Assembly (NCBI RefSeq): GCF_010726955.1
Contig: NZ_AP022603.1
Location: forward strand, 1,984,001 to 2,048,000
DNA: 64,000 bases
Origin: Mycolicibacterium fallax
Lineage (GTDB): Bacteria; Actinomycetota; Actinomycetes; Mycobacteriales; Mycobacteriaceae
Direction: 5' to 3'
Shown here piece by piece: positions 11,410-21,549 of this stretch. Each line of letters opens with the position of its first letter. Within the stretch, counting starts at the first letter, position 1. The notes below the pieces were generated by a model that made no database searches, had not been told where the DNA came from, and saw only the letters and a program-made list of their open reading frames with translations. Made by a program: the position numbers and the translations under genes.

Positions 11410-13061
11410 CCGGGCTCCCCCGACTCGATGCTGAGTTGCCGCCGCGCGGCGGCCCGCTCGGCGCTCGGCGGTTTCAGCGGCAGCGGCGAGGTGGTCACCT
11501 TGTGCCCGCGCACCAGCGGCAGGGTGAGCCGGAAGCAGGCGCCGTTGCCGGGCTCGCCCCAGGCCTCCAGCCGGCCCTGATGCAACCGGGCGTCCTCGAT
11601 GCTGATCGCCAGGCCCAGGCCGGTGCCGCCGGAGCGGCGCACCCGGGACGGGTCCGAGCGCCAGAACCGGCTGAACACCAGCTTCTCCTCGCCCGGACGC
11701 AGGCCCACCCCGAAGTCGCGGACGCTGACCGCGGCGGTGTCCTCGTCGGCGGCCATCCTAATCTGCACCGGCCGGTGTTCGGCGTGGTCGATGGCGTTGG
11801 CGATCAGGTTGCGCAGGATCCGCTCCACCCGGCGGGCGTCGACCTCGGCGATCACCTCGTCCTCGGGCATGTCGAACTGCAGCTCGACGCCGGCCTCGGC
11901 GGCCAGGTGCCCGACGTTGTCCAGCGCGCTGTTGACCGTCGAGCGCAGGTCGATCGACTCCACCGACAGCTCGGCCACCCCGGCGTCGTGCCGGGAGATT
12001 TCCAGCAGGTCGCCCAGCAGCGACTCGAACCGGTCCAGTTCGGCGACCATCAGCTCGGTGGAGCGGCGCAGCGCCGGGTCGAGTTCCTCGCTGTGGTCGT
12101 AGATCAGGTCGGCGGCCATCCGCACCGTGGTCAGCGGGGTGCGCAGCTCGTGGCTGACGTCGGAGGTGAATCGGCGCTGCAGGTTGCCGAACTCCTCCAG
12201 CTGGGTGATCTGCCGGCTCAGGCTCTCGGCCATGTCGTTGAAGGACACCGCCAGCCGGGCCATGTCGTCCTCGCCGCGCACCGGCATCCGCTCGCTGAGG
12301 TGGCCCTCGGCGAACCGTTCGGCGGTCCGCGAGGCCGACCGCACCGGCAGCACCACCTGCCGGGACACCACCGCGGCGATGCCGGCCAGCAACAGCAGCA
12401 GCACCAACCCGCCGGTGGCCATGGTGCCGCGGACCAGCGAGATGGTGTTCTCCTCGCTGCTCAGCGGGAAAATCAGGTACAGCTCCAGGTTCGCCACCCG
12501 CGAGGACGCCGGGGTGCCGACGATCAGGGCGCGGCCGGAGAACGACTCGGTGCTCACCGTGGCGTACTGGTAGCTGACCTGCCCGGCCCGGACGAACTCG
12601 CGCAGCGGCGCGGGGACCTGCCCGACCGGACCGGCCGACGTCGCCTCCCGCGGGCCGTCGCCGGGCACCACCAGCACCGCGTCGAAGGCCCCGGCCAGCC
12701 CGGCACCGGAGGTCGGTTCGGGCTTGGACAGCAGGGTGTTCCGGGCCAGCTGCAGGCTGGAGTGCAGCGAACGGGTCTCCTCGCCGCCGACGATGCCGCC
12801 GACCGCGACCCGGGCGCGTTCGACCTCCTCGGTCGCGGCCCGGACCTTCACGTCGAGGATCCGATCGGTGATCTGGCTGGTCAGCACGAAGCCGAGCACC
12901 AGCAGCACGGCCAGCGACAGGCCGAGCGTCAGGACCACCACGCGCAACTGCAGGGAACGCCGCCACAGCACGCCGACGGCGCGGCCGATGGCCTTCAGTC
13001 CGCGGACCAGCGGATCGGCCGGTCCCCAACTGCCCTGAATGCGCCGTTTAGAGCGCCACAT
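11406..13061 (-). CDS. mtrB: Sensor histidine kinase MtrB
   Basis: A 551-residue membrane kinase of the MtrAB two-component system, which coordinates cell division, DNA replication and envelope genes. Transmembrane segments at about 39-61 and 215-237 flank a roughly 150-residue extracellular sensor region; a HAMP domain follows, then the HisKA box [14 protein letters not shown] with phospho-acceptor H304, and the ATPase domain with N-box [11 protein letters not shown] and G-box [10 protein letters not shown]. It begins 18 bp after mtrA and overlaps lpqB by four bases. Matches Rv3245c (567 residues). Confidence 0.97.
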   Translation of the reverse strand: MWRSKRRIQGSWGPADPLVRGLKAIGRAVGVLWRRSLQLRVVVLTLGLSLAVLLVLGFVLTSQITDRILDVKVRAATEEVERARVAVGGIVGGEETRSLHSSLQLARNTLLSKPEPTSGAGLAGAFDAVLVVPGDGPREATSAGPVGQVPAPLREFVRAGQVSYQYATVSTESFSGRALIVGTPASSRVANLELYLIFPLSSEENTISLVRGTMATGGLVLLLLLAGIAAVVSRQVVLPVRSASRTAERFAEGHLSERMPVRGEDDMARLAVSFNDMAESLSRQITQLEEFGNLQRRFTSDVSHELRTPLTTVRMAADLIYDHSEELDPALRRSTELMVAELDRFESLLGDLLEISRHDAGVAELSVESIDLRSTVNSALDNVGHLAAEAGVELQFDMPEDEVIAEVDARRVERILRNLIANAIDHAEHRPVQIRMAADEDTAAVSVRDFGVGLRPGEEKLVFSRFWRSDPSRVRRSGGTGLGLAISIEDARLHQGRLEAWGEPGNGACFRLTLPLVRGHKVTTSPLPLKPPSAERAAARRQLSIESGEPG

Positions 13062-13079
13062 GCATCAACCCGGGCATGG

Positions 13080-13766
13080 CTACGGAGGGCCGGCCTTGTA
13101 GCCGACGCCGCGGACGGTCAGCACCACCTGCGGGTTCTCCGGGTCCTTCTCCACCTTGGCGCGCAGTCGCTGCACGTGCACGTTCACCAGCCGGGTGTCG
13201 GCCGGATGACGGTAGCCCCAAACCTGCTCGAGCAGCACCTCGCGGGTGAACACCTGGCGCGGCTTGCGGGCCAGCGCCACCAGCAGGTCGAACTCCAGCG
13301 GGGTCAGCGCGATCTGCTCGTCGTTGCGGGTGACCTTGTGGGCGGGCACGTCGATGTCGATGTCGGCGATGGAGAGCATCTCGGCCGGCTCGTCCTCGTT
13401 GCGGCGCAGCCGGGCCCGCACCCGGGCGACCAGTTCCTTGGGCTTGAACGGCTTCATCACGTAGTCGTCGGCGCCGGACTCCAGCCCGAGCACCACGTCG
13501 ACGGTGTCGGTCTTGGCGGTCAGCATGACGATCGGCACGCCGGATTCGTTGCGGATCGCGCGGCACACGTCGATGCCGTTCATGCCGGGCAGCATCAGGT
13601 CCAGCAGCACCAGGTCGGGACGCAGTTCGCGCACCGCGGCCAGCGCCTGGCTGCCGTCGCCCACGACGGCGGTGTCGAATCCCTCCGCGCGCAGCACGAT
13701 GGTGAGCATCTCGGCCAATGATGCGTCGTCGTCGACGACAAGGATCCGTTGCCTCATGGCGTCCAT
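13080..13766 (-). CDS. mtrA: Response regulator MtrA
   Basis: An essential OmpR-family response regulator of 228 residues. Receiver domain with the acidic pocket D12-D14, phospho-acceptor D56 (LLDLMLPG) and K in the MKPFKPKEL segment, then a winged-helix DNA-binding domain ending RGVGYKAGPP. I used the ATG at 13766 (MDAMRQRILVV) because it gives exactly the 228-residue length of the M. tuberculosis protein; the frame is open to 13865 without a good ribosome site. It controls genes for division, resuscitation factors and envelope. First gene of mtrA-mtrB-lpqB. Confidence 0.96.
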   Translation of the reverse strand: MDAMRQRILVVDDDASLAEMLTIVLRAEGFDTAVVGDGSQALAAVRELRPDLVLLDLMLPGMNGIDVCRAIRNESGVPIVMLTAKTDTVDVVLGLESGADDYVMKPFKPKELVARVRARLRRNEDEPAEMLSIADIDIDVPAHKVTRNDEQIALTPLEFDLLVALARKPRQVFTREVLLEQVWGYRHPADTRLVNVHVQRLRAKVEKDPENPQVVLTVRGVGYKAGPP

Positions 13767-13878
13767 GTTGTCATCAGATCGCAACAATCCTGGGTGTCCC
13801 ACGCCGGGGGCGGCCGTTTGTATTTTGCCGGCCCCGCTGTTTTGCCGACCCCGCTGCGTGGCCACCGGGTCGGCGAGG

Positions 13879-14508
13879 TCAGGCGCCCAGCGCGGCGGTG
13901 ACCGTCGCCGCGGTGGCGGCCGGCCCGACGGTCAGCCAGCGGCCCGCCCAGTTCGCCGCGGCCAGCCCGGCGTAGACGGCGGCGGTGCGCCGCTGCAGGC
14001 CGTCGTCGCGTTCGTAGCGGTCCCGGGCCCGGTCGGACTCGGCGGCCTCGCGGCCGCGAGCCCGGTCGGCGGCCAGCTCCGGGGAGACGTCGAGCAGCAG
14101 CTGCCAGTCCGGCTTCGGCAGTCCGAGCCGGCCGAACTCCAGGTCGCCGATCCAGTCGACGGCGTCCCCGTCGGCGTCCTGGTGCAGCCGCGCGGCGGTG
14201 TAGGCGGCGTTCGAGGCGACGTAGCGGTCCAGGATGACGACGTCGTGCTCGCCGCACAGGGTCTGGATCCGGCCGGCGGCGCCCGCCCGGTCCAGCGCGA
14301 ACAGCATCGCCATCGCGTAGATCGAGTCGGCCAGCCCGTCCTGGCCGCCGTGCAGTGCCTGCGCGGCCATGTCGGCGGGCATCGAGTCGCCGTACCGCGG
14401 GAATGCCAACGTCGCGACGGATTTCCCGTCGGCCTGCAGGTGGGCTTGCAGACCGTCGGCAAGGGTCCGCTTCCCCGCGCCGTCCAGGCCCTCGATGACG
14501 ATCAGCAC
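13879..14508 (-). CDS. tmk: Thymidylate kinase
   Basis: A 209-residue kinase converting dTMP to dTDP for DNA synthesis. The P-loop GLDGAGKRT is at residues 7-15, and the substrate DR-containing segment (VVILDRYVASNAAYTAAR) lies near 95. The start is the GTG at 14508, which gives the N-terminus LIVIEGLDG as in Rv3247c. It lies 112 bp upstream of mtrA and 57 bp after sahH on the same strand. Confidence 0.94.
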   Translation of the reverse strand: MLIVIEGLDGAGKRTLADGLQAHLQADGKSVATLAFPRYGDSMPADMAAQALHGGQDGLADSIYAMAMLFALDRAGAAGRIQTLCGEHDVVILDRYVASNAAYTAARLHQDADGDAVDWIGDLEFGRLGLPKPDWQLLLDVSPELAADRARGREAAESDRARDRYERDDGLQRRTAAVYAGLAAANWAGRWLTVGPAATAATVTAALGA

Positions 14509-14539
14509 GCGCCGAGCCTAACCGGCGACGCGCGGGGAC

Positions 14540-14559
14540 CCGCGCCGGATTCGGCGCGG
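14540..14559 (-). terminator. Hairpin after sahH
   Basis: An 8-bp perfect stem CCGCGCCG / CGGCGCGG with a GATT loop, six bases past the sahH stop and ahead of tmk. Probably a weak terminator or attenuating hairpin. Confidence 0.5.
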
Positions 14560-14565
14560 CTGCGA

Positions 14566-16026
<1,461 letters not shown>

Positions 16027-16084
16027 GCGGGCCCACTTTCTCGGGGTGCGGGGTTAGTTAGCTCGGGTACACATTAGACCGGCG

Positions 16085-16107
16085 GCCGGGCCGTGTGCGG
16101 CCCCGGC
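16085..16107 (-). terminator. Hairpin after the TetR gene
   Basis: GCCGGGCCG and CGGCCCCGGC pair around a TGTG loop with one bulged base, directly abutting the TetR stop codon. Likely ends the alkB-rubredoxin-tetR transcript before sahH. Confidence 0.55.
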
Positions 16108-16767
16108 TCAATCGACCTGCCCGCCACCGTACCGGTCGACGAACGGCGCCATCAGCCGCGCGAGATCGGCGGCGACGTCGTGGTCGGCCTCCGGCGGCAT
16201 CGAGACGTAGCTGATCGCCAGCCGCACGATCGCCCGCGCCAGCACCCCGGCGTCCTCGGCGCCGATCGGAATCCAGCTGCCCAGCAGGGCATCGGTGAGC
16301 CGGGCCGAGCAGCGGGTGATGATCGGCGCGCTGTCGGTGGTGATGATCTGCAGCAGGTCGGGCTTGGCCGCCCCGGTCAGCAGCGAGATCACCAGCGGGT
16401 CGGCGGCCGAGGTGGCGAAGAAGTGCCGAAAGCCCTCCAGGAACGCGGCGTCCGCGTGCCCGACGTTGCCGTCGATGGCGACCCCGATGGCGTCGACGAG
16501 CCGGTCGGCCAGCCGCAGCGCGTAGCCCTGGGCCAGGCCGTGCCGGGACCCGAACTCGTTGTAGATACTCTGCCGGCTGACCCCGGCCGCGCCGGCGACG
16601 TCGGACAGCGTGATCGAGGACCAGTCCCGGCTCAGCAGCAGGTCGTGCATGGCGTCGAGCACCATCGCGCGCAGCAGACCCCGAGACGCCTCGGCGTAGC
16701 CGGCAGCCCGACCCCGCCGCGGCGGGGTCGGGCTCGACGGCGTCATACCGGAGAGCGTAACCGTCAC
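16108..16767 (-). CDS. alkX: TetR-family regulator of alkane oxidation (Rv3249c / AlkX type)
   Basis: A TetR-family repressor of up to 219 residues. The N-terminal helix-turn-helix ([27 protein letters not shown]) is preceded by a Pro/Arg-rich stretch; the rest is a helical ligand-binding domain. The GTG at 16767 overlaps the rubredoxin stop (GTGA), giving translational coupling; an ATG at 16746 is an alternative start. As last gene of the alkB transcript it probably regulates its own operon, through the palindrome at 18475-18496. The M. tuberculosis homologue is described as repressing alkB; the ligand here is not known. Confidence 0.86.
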   Translation of the reverse strand: MTVTLSGMTPSSPTPPRRGRAAGYAEASRGLLRAMVLDAMHDLLLSRDWSSITLSDVAGAAGVSRQSIYNEFGSRHGLAQGYALRLADRLVDAIGVAIDGNVGHADAAFLEGFRHFFATSAADPLVISLLTGAAKPDLLQIITTDSAPIITRCSARLTDALLGSWIPIGAEDAGVLARAIVRLAISYVSMPPEADHDVAADLARLMAPFVDRYGGGQVD

Positions 16768-16952
16768 GACCGGACGACCTCGATCATCTCGAAGTCCTCC
16801 TTGGCCGCCCCGCAGTCCGGGCAGCTCCAGTCGTCAGGAATGTCGTCCCAGCGGGTGCCCGGGGCCAGCCCGTCCTCCGGCCAGCCCTTGGCCTCGTCGT
16901 ACTCGAATCCGCACTGCATGCAGCGGAACAGTTTGTAGGGTTGCTCGCGCAT
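16764..16952 (-). CDS. rubB: Stand-alone rubredoxin (RubB type)
   Basis: A 62-residue rubredoxin with one Fe bound by C11-x2-C14 and C44-x2-C47. It carries electrons from rubredoxin reductase to the alkane hydroxylase. The ATG at 16952 lies 29 bp after the AlkB-rubredoxin fusion, and the stop overlaps the TetR start. It is more acidic and sequence-distinct from the rubredoxin domain fused to AlkB, matching Rv3250c, so the two may serve different steps. Confidence 0.93.
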   Translation of the reverse strand: MREQPYKLFRCMQCGFEYDEAKGWPEDGLAPGTRWDDIPDDWSCPDCGAAKEDFEMIEVVRS

Positions 16953-16981
16953 CTTCGGCTGCCTTTCGCTGTTCGTGGCCG

Positions 16982-18418
16982 CTAGGCGACCGGGGTGAAG
17001 TCGACCTTTTCCCGCACCCCGCAGTCGGGGCAGCACCAGGCGTCGGGCACATCGGCCCAGGCGGTGCCGGCCGGGAAGCCCTCGCGGGGCGCGCCGATCG
17101 TCACGTCGTAGACGTAGCTGCAGTTGGGGCACTGGTACCGGGTCGCGACCAGCGTCGCGACCGCGGCGACCGGGGCCTCGGCGACGGTCTCCGGGCCGGC
17201 CGCCGGGGCTGCGCCGCCGTAGCGGGCCAGGATCTTCGCCCGCTTGGACGGCTGGATGTTCACCCGGGTGATGTCGCCCTGGTAGTGCTCCAGCACCCGG
17301 TGGTCCATCATCCGGCGCCACAGCGGCGGGAAGTAGGTCAGCCCGATCAGGCTGGCGTAGCCGGTCGGCAGGTTCGGCGAGCCGTCCATGCTGCGCAGCG
17401 TCTGGTAGCGCCGGGTCGGGTTGGCGTGGTGATCGCTGTGCCGCTGCAGGTGGTACAGGAACAGGTTGGTCACGATGTGGTCGGAGTTCCAGCTGTGCTG
17501 CGGCGTGCAGCGCTCGTACCGGCCGCTGGGCAGCTTCTGGCGCAACAATCCGTAGTGCTCCAGGTAGTTCACCGATTCCAGCAGGGAGAACCCGAACACC
17601 GACGAGATCACGATGAACGGCCACAGCGACCAGCCGAAGACGGCGATCAGCGCGCCCCAGAACACCAGCGACATCACCCAGGCGTTCAGCACGTCGTTGG
17701 ACGGGTGCCAGGTGCTCTTGCCGGCCCGGCGCAGCCGGTTGGCCTCCAGCTCCCAGCCCGACTTCAGCCCGCCCCACACGCTGCGCGGCAGGAAGGTCCA
17801 GAACGACTCGCCGAACCGCGACGACGCCGGATCCTCCGGGGTGGCGACCCGGACGTGGTGACCGCGGTTGTGCTCGATGTAGAAGTGCCCGTAGCAGGTC
17901 TGCGCGAGGGCGGCCTTGGACAGCCAGCGCTCGACCTCTTCCTTCTTGTGCCCGAGCTCGTGCGCGGTGTTGATGGCGACACCACCCAGGGTGCCCACCG
18001 ACAGGGCCACGCCGATCTTGGCCGGCCACGGCAGCGCGCCGTCGAAACCGAGCCAGCTCAGGTCCGCGGCGGTGAACAGGTACGCGCCGAGGATCACGCT
18101 GATGTACTGGAACGGCAGGTAGAGGTAGATGCAGCGGCGGTAGTACTGATCGCGCTCGAGCGCCTCCATCACGTCATCGGGCGGGTTCTGGCCGTCCGGC
18201 CCGAAGCGCAGGTCCAGCAGCGGCAGCAGCACGAACAGCAGCAGCGGCCCGATCCACAGCGGCACCTGCGCGGCGGTGTGCCAGCCGAGCTGGTTGAGCC
18301 CGTAGACCACCGGCATCATCACCAGCAGCGCCACCGCGGGGATCAGGCCCATCAACCACAGGTGGCGCTTTTTGTCGCGCCACTGCGTGGTCGGTTCCTT
18401 GGCCTCCAGTGAAGTCAT
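16982..18418 (-). CDS. alkB: Alkane 1-monooxygenase fused to a C-terminal rubredoxin
   Basis: A 478-residue fusion. Residues 1-400 are an AlkB integral-membrane di-iron hydroxylase, which converts alkanes to 1-alkanols, with several membrane segments and the histidine boxes HELGH (153-157), EHNRGHH (182-188), HSDHH (327-331) and NYLEHYG (284-290). After an Ala/Pro-rich linker (401-427) comes a complete rubredoxin with C430/C433 and C463/C466. In M. tuberculosis these are separate genes (Rv3252c, Rv3251c). The ATG at 18418 has GGAGG at ideal spacing; the frame extends to 18445 without such support. The upstream promoter overlaps a 22-bp palindrome, so alkane- or fatty-acid-responsive TetR control is likely. 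Confidence 0.95.
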   Translation of the reverse strand: MTSLEAKEPTTQWRDKKRHLWLMGLIPAVALLVMMPVVYGLNQLGWHTAAQVPLWIGPLLLFVLLPLLDLRFGPDGQNPPDDVMEALERDQYYRRCIYLYLPFQYISVILGAYLFTAADLSWLGFDGALPWPAKIGVALSVGTLGGVAINTAHELGHKKEEVERWLSKAALAQTCYGHFYIEHNRGHHVRVATPEDPASSRFGESFWTFLPRSVWGGLKSGWELEANRLRRAGKSTWHPSNDVLNAWVMSLVFWGALIAVFGWSLWPFIVISSVFGFSLLESVNYLEHYGLLRQKLPSGRYERCTPQHSWNSDHIVTNLFLYHLQRHSDHHANPTRRYQTLRSMDGSPNLPTGYASLIGLTYFPPLWRRMMDHRVLEHYQGDITRVNIQPSKRAKILARYGGAAPAAGPETVAEAPVAAVATLVATRYQCPNCSYVYDVTIGAPREGFPAGTAWADVPDAWCCPDCGVREKVDFTPVA

Positions 18419-18457
18419 CTGCCACCTCCATGTGAACGGCATCACGTCGATGACTTG

Positions 18458-18486
18458 ACTATAGGCGGTAATTTGTCACATGTCTA
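18458..18486 (-). promoter_or_regulatory. Promoter of the alkB operon
   Basis: Reading on the minus strand: a -35-like TAGACA (18481-18486), a 17-bp spacer and a -10 TATAGT (18458-18463), 39 bp before the alkB ATG. The -35 lies inside the palindrome at 18475-18496. Confidence 0.65.
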
Positions 18487-18496
18487 GACATATGAC
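18475..18496. promoter_or_regulatory. 22-bp palindromic operator of the alkB operon
   Basis: GTCA-C-ATGTCTAGACAT-A-TGAC is symmetric except for one base pair; the inner 12 bp (18480-18491) are a perfect palindrome. It overlaps the -35 box of alkB and is the obvious binding site for the TetR regulator at the end of the operon. Confidence 0.7.
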
Positions 18497-18573
18497 CTTC
18501 CATTGTAAAGTCGTTGGCGACGACCTGTGGATGACGGACTCCGGCCGGTGCCACGGCAGCGCCACGGTGGGGC

Positions 18574-19452
18574 ATGGATCGGATATTCCTCGGGAAAGAG
18601 GCGCTGGCGGCGGAAACCGTCACCCGCCAGGACCTGCGCCGGTACTGCACCCGGTTGCTGCCCGGCGTCTACGCCAACGCCTCGATCACCCCCACGTTCG
18701 CCGACCGCACCCGGGCCGCGTGGCTCTGGTCGCGCCGACGCGGGGTGATCACCAGCCTGGCCGCCGCGTCGTTGCTCGGCGCTCAATGGGTCGACGACGA
18801 GGAGCCCGTCGACCTGAACTTCGCCAACAACAAGGCCCCGGCGGGGGTGCGCACGCACCGCAACCTGCTGCTGCCCCAGGAGACCGCGCCGATCGGCGAG
18901 ATGACCGCGACGGTCCCCGCGCGCACCGCGCTGGACCTGGCCCGCAGCGGCACCCTCCGGCAGGCCGTCGCCCGACTCGACGCGCTGGCCCGCGCCACCG
19001 CGGTCACCGCCGATGCGGTGCTGGAACTCGCGCGCCTGCACCCCAACCTGCGCGGCGTCCGCCGGGTCAGCGAGGCACTGACCCTGATGGACCCCGGCGC
19101 CGAGTCACCGCGGGAGACCTGGCTGCGGCTGATGTTCATCGAGGCGGGGTTCCCGCGGCCCCAGACGCAACTGCCGGTGCTGCGCGACGACGGCGAGTCC
19201 AGCTTCTTCCTCGACCTGGGCTGGCAGGAGGTCATGGTCGCCGCCGAGTACGAGGGTGACCAGCACCGCACCGACCCGGAGCAATACCGCGACGACATCA
19301 CCCGCCTGGAGTACATCCAGTCGCAGGGCTGGACCGTCATCCGGGTCGCCGCCCAGATGCCCCGCACCGAAATTCTGCGCCGCACCCGGTTGGCCTGGCA
19401 GGCTGCGCGGACTGCCGGCCGGGGCACCGCGGCGGATGCGCCCATCGAGTGA
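18574..19452 (+). CDS. DUF559-type (Vsr-like nuclease fold) protein with AbiEi-like N-terminus
   Basis: A 292-residue protein of a class common in mycobacterial genomes and often annotated DUF559 or AbiEi-like. The N-terminal half (1-120) resembles the winged-helix region of AbiEi-type antitoxins (RLLPGVYANAS, ARTALDLARSG). The C-terminal part has the PD-(D/E)XK/Vsr-like signature: SFFLDLGW, then AAEYEGDQH (E225, E227) and GWTVIRV. Activity is unproven. The TGA stop lies inside the first unit of a dense repeat array (19443 onward). It has no counterpart at this place in M. tuberculosis, so it is accessory. I infer possible nucleic-acid cleavage but no specific function. Confidence 0.7.
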   Translation: MDRIFLGKEALAAETVTRQDLRRYCTRLLPGVYANASITPTFADRTRAAWLWSRRRGVITSLAAASLLGAQWVDDEEPVDLNFANNKAPAGVRTHRNLLLPQETAPIGEMTATVPARTALDLARSGTLRQAVARLDALARATAVTADAVLELARLHPNLRGVRRVSEALTLMDPGAESPRETWLRLMFIEAGFPRPQTQLPVLRDDGESSFFLDLGWQEVMVAAEYEGDQHRTDPEQYRDDITRLEYIQSQGWTVIRVAAQMPRTEILRRTRLAWQAARTAGRGTAADAPIE

Positions 19453-19641
19453 GAACCCAGGGACGTTGGTGGGAAGTTTCGGTGGGCGGCGGCATCGAGT
19501 GAGAACCCAGGGACGTTGGTGAGACATTTCGGCGGGCGGCTGCATCGAGTGAGAACTCAGGGACGCTGGTGAGAAGCCACGGACGCTAGTGAGACATTTC
19601 GAAAGCCCCGCCCATCGAGTGAGAACTCAGGGACGTTGGTG
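19443..19641. repeat. Direct-repeat half of an intergenic array (50/50/70-bp period)
   Basis: A 29-bp core beginning CATCGAGTGAGAAC and ending GGACGYTGGTG occurs at 19443, 19493, 19543 and 19613. The longer third interval is a 20-bp insertion (AAGCCACGGACGCTAGTGAG). The bases between the cores are also similar (TTTCGGYGGGCGGC), so these are true tandem duplications rather than CRISPR spacers. The first copy overlaps the stop codon of the preceding gene. Confidence 0.85.
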
Positions 19642-20000
19642 AGAAGCCACGGACGCTAGTGAGAACCCAGGGCGTCGCTCAGCATCGAAAGAGAATCTAG
19701 GGACACGTTGTTCGAGAAGACCCCGCCCAGAGTTCTCACTCGATGAAAGCAGCCGCCACCACGTCTCACCAACGTCCCTGAGTTCTCACTAGCGTCCACC
19801 AGTTCTCACTCGATGCAGCCACCCGCCGAAACGTCTCACCAACGTCCCTGGGTTCTCGCCAACCGCCACCAGGTCTCACTCGATGACGGCAGCCGCCACC
19901 ACGTCGCCGTCGACCGCCGCCACGTCGCCGCCACCCGCCGCCACGTCGCCGTCGACCGCCCGCAGTTCTCACCAACGTCCACCAGGTCTCGATGCAGCCG
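19642..20000. repeat. Inverted-orientation half of the same array
   Basis: Degenerate direct copies run to about 19725. After that the same motif appears reverse-complemented: AGTTCTCACTCGATG or a one-base variant at 19731, 19801 and 19871 (exactly 70-bp steps), and TCTCACCAACGTCC near 19774, 19834 and 19967. A GC-rich stretch of CCGCCACGTCGCCGTCGA units fills 19893-19960. The two halves together could form long imperfect hairpins in RNA or single-stranded DNA. No coding potential was seen between 19453 and 20025. Confidence 0.8.
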
Positions 20001-20025
20001 CAACGGTCAGCCCCGGACGCAGCCC

Positions 20026-21513
20026 TCAGCCCTTGGCGCGCTCGGCCTCGGCGACCCGGGAGTGGCGGTATCCGTAGAGCAGGTAGACCACCACGCCGAT
20101 GGCCATCCAGATGCCGAACCGGATCCAGGTCAGCCCGGTGAGGTTCAGCATCAGCCACAGGCACGCGATGATCGCGGCGATCGGCAGCCACGGCGACAGC
20201 GGCACCCGGAAACCGCGCTTGAGATCGGGGCGGGTGCGGCGCAGGATCAGGACGCCGGCGGAGACCAGCACGAAGGCGAACAGGGTGCCGACGTTGACCA
20301 TCTCTTCGAGCTTGTCCATCGGGAAGACCACCCCGGCAAGGACGATCAGCACCGAGATCAGCACCGTCAGCCGCACCGGGGTGCCGCGGCTGCCGGTCTT
20401 GGCCAGCGATCGGGGCAGCAATCCGTCGCGCGACATCGCGAACAGCACCCGGGTCTGGCCGAGCACCAGCACCATCACCACCGTGGTCAGGCCGGCCAGC
20501 GCGCCGACGGAGATCAGCACGGCCGCCCAGTCGACGCCGTTGGCGGTGAACGCGGTGGCCAGGTTGGCGCGCTGCCCGTCGGGCCCGGTGCGCAGTTCGG
20601 TGTAGGACACCATCCCGGACATCACCACCGCCACCGCGACGTAGAGCACCGTCACGATCGCCAGCGACGCGAGGATGCCCTTGGCCACATCGCGCTGCGG
20701 ATCCTTGGTCTCCTCGGCGGTGGTCGCCACCACGTCGAAGCCGATGAAGGCGAAGAACACGATCGAGGCGCCGGCCAGTACGCCGAAGATGCCGTAGTGG
20801 CTGGTGGTCGCGCCGGTCAGCATGGAGAACAGCGACTGGTCGACGCCGGTGCCTGCGACCGAACCGGCCTCGGCCGGCGGGATGAACGGCGAATAGTTGG
20901 CCGGGTTGATGTGGAACGCCCCGACCGCGACGACGATCAGCACCACCGTCACCTTGATCGCGGTCACCACCAGCGAGAACCGCGAGGACAGCCGGGTGCC
21001 CAGGCAGAGCACGGTGGCGACCACCGCGATGATGGCGACCGCGCCGAAATCCACGTGCAGCACGCCGAACTCCCAGCGCAGGCTGCCGATGTCGAACCGG
21101 TAGCCCAGCACCGTGGACAGGTACGACGACCAGCCCTGGGCCACCACCGCCGCGGCGACCGCGAACTCCAGGATCAGGTCCCAGCCGATGATCCAGGCGA
21201 TGAACTCACCGAAGGTGGCGTAGGAGAAGGTGTAGGCGCTGCCGGCCACCGGCACGGTCGAGGCGAACTCGGCGTAACACAGCGCGGCCAGCCCGCAGGT
21301 CACCGCCGCGATCAGGAACGAGACGATGATCGCCGGGCCGGTGATGTTGCCGGCGGTCGAGGCGGTGACGGTGAAGATGCCGGCGCCGATCACGATCGAC
21401 ACCCCGAAGATGGTCAGGTCGACCCAGGTCAGGTCCTTGCGCAACCGGGTACCCGGCTCGTCGGTGTCGGCGATCGACTGCTCGACGGATTTGGTGCGCC
21501 AGTTCACAGCCAT
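20026..21513 (-). CDS. APC-family (cationic) amino-acid permease (Rv3253c type)
   Basis: A 495-residue membrane transporter of the amino acid-polyamine-organocation superfamily, close to cationic amino-acid transporters. The N-terminal consensus FGVSIVIGAGIFTVT (about 36-50) contains the substrate-binding GAG-type motif, and around 12-14 hydrophobic segments follow, ending in a short basic tail. It stands alone: the array lies downstream and manA ends 36 bp upstream on the same strand. Substrate not determined. The Rv3254 gene found next in M. tuberculosis is absent. Confidence 0.9.
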   Translation of the reverse strand: MAVNWRTKSVEQSIADTDEPGTRLRKDLTWVDLTIFGVSIVIGAGIFTVTASTAGNITGPAIIVSFLIAAVTCGLAALCYAEFASTVPVAGSAYTFSYATFGEFIAWIIGWDLILEFAVAAAVVAQGWSSYLSTVLGYRFDIGSLRWEFGVLHVDFGAVAIIAVVATVLCLGTRLSSRFSLVVTAIKVTVVLIVVAVGAFHINPANYSPFIPPAEAGSVAGTGVDQSLFSMLTGATTSHYGIFGVLAGASIVFFAFIGFDVVATTAEETKDPQRDVAKGILASLAIVTVLYVAVAVVMSGMVSYTELRTGPDGQRANLATAFTANGVDWAAVLISVGALAGLTTVVMVLVLGQTRVLFAMSRDGLLPRSLAKTGSRGTPVRLTVLISVLIVLAGVVFPMDKLEEMVNVGTLFAFVLVSAGVLILRRTRPDLKRGFRVPLSPWLPIAAIIACLWLMLNLTGLTWIRFGIWMAIGVVVYLLYGYRHSRVAEAERAKG

Positions 21514-21549
21514 TCGGGGAATCTACAGCGCGGCCGGGCCGTCGCGGGC

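Noticed and set aside
13800..13860. Terminator or small RNA between tmk and mtrA
   Set aside because: There is only a short tandem duplication (TTTTGCCGRCCCCGCTG twice), without a stable hairpin or promoter pair.
16027..16084. SAH or SAM riboswitch upstream of sahH
   Set aside because: The region before the sahH ATG is short and I found no conserved stems or loop motifs of those riboswitches.
19443..20000. CRISPR array
   Set aside because: The sequences between the 29-bp cores are themselves similar, the spacing varies (50 or 70 bp), half the motifs are inverted, and no cas gene is near.
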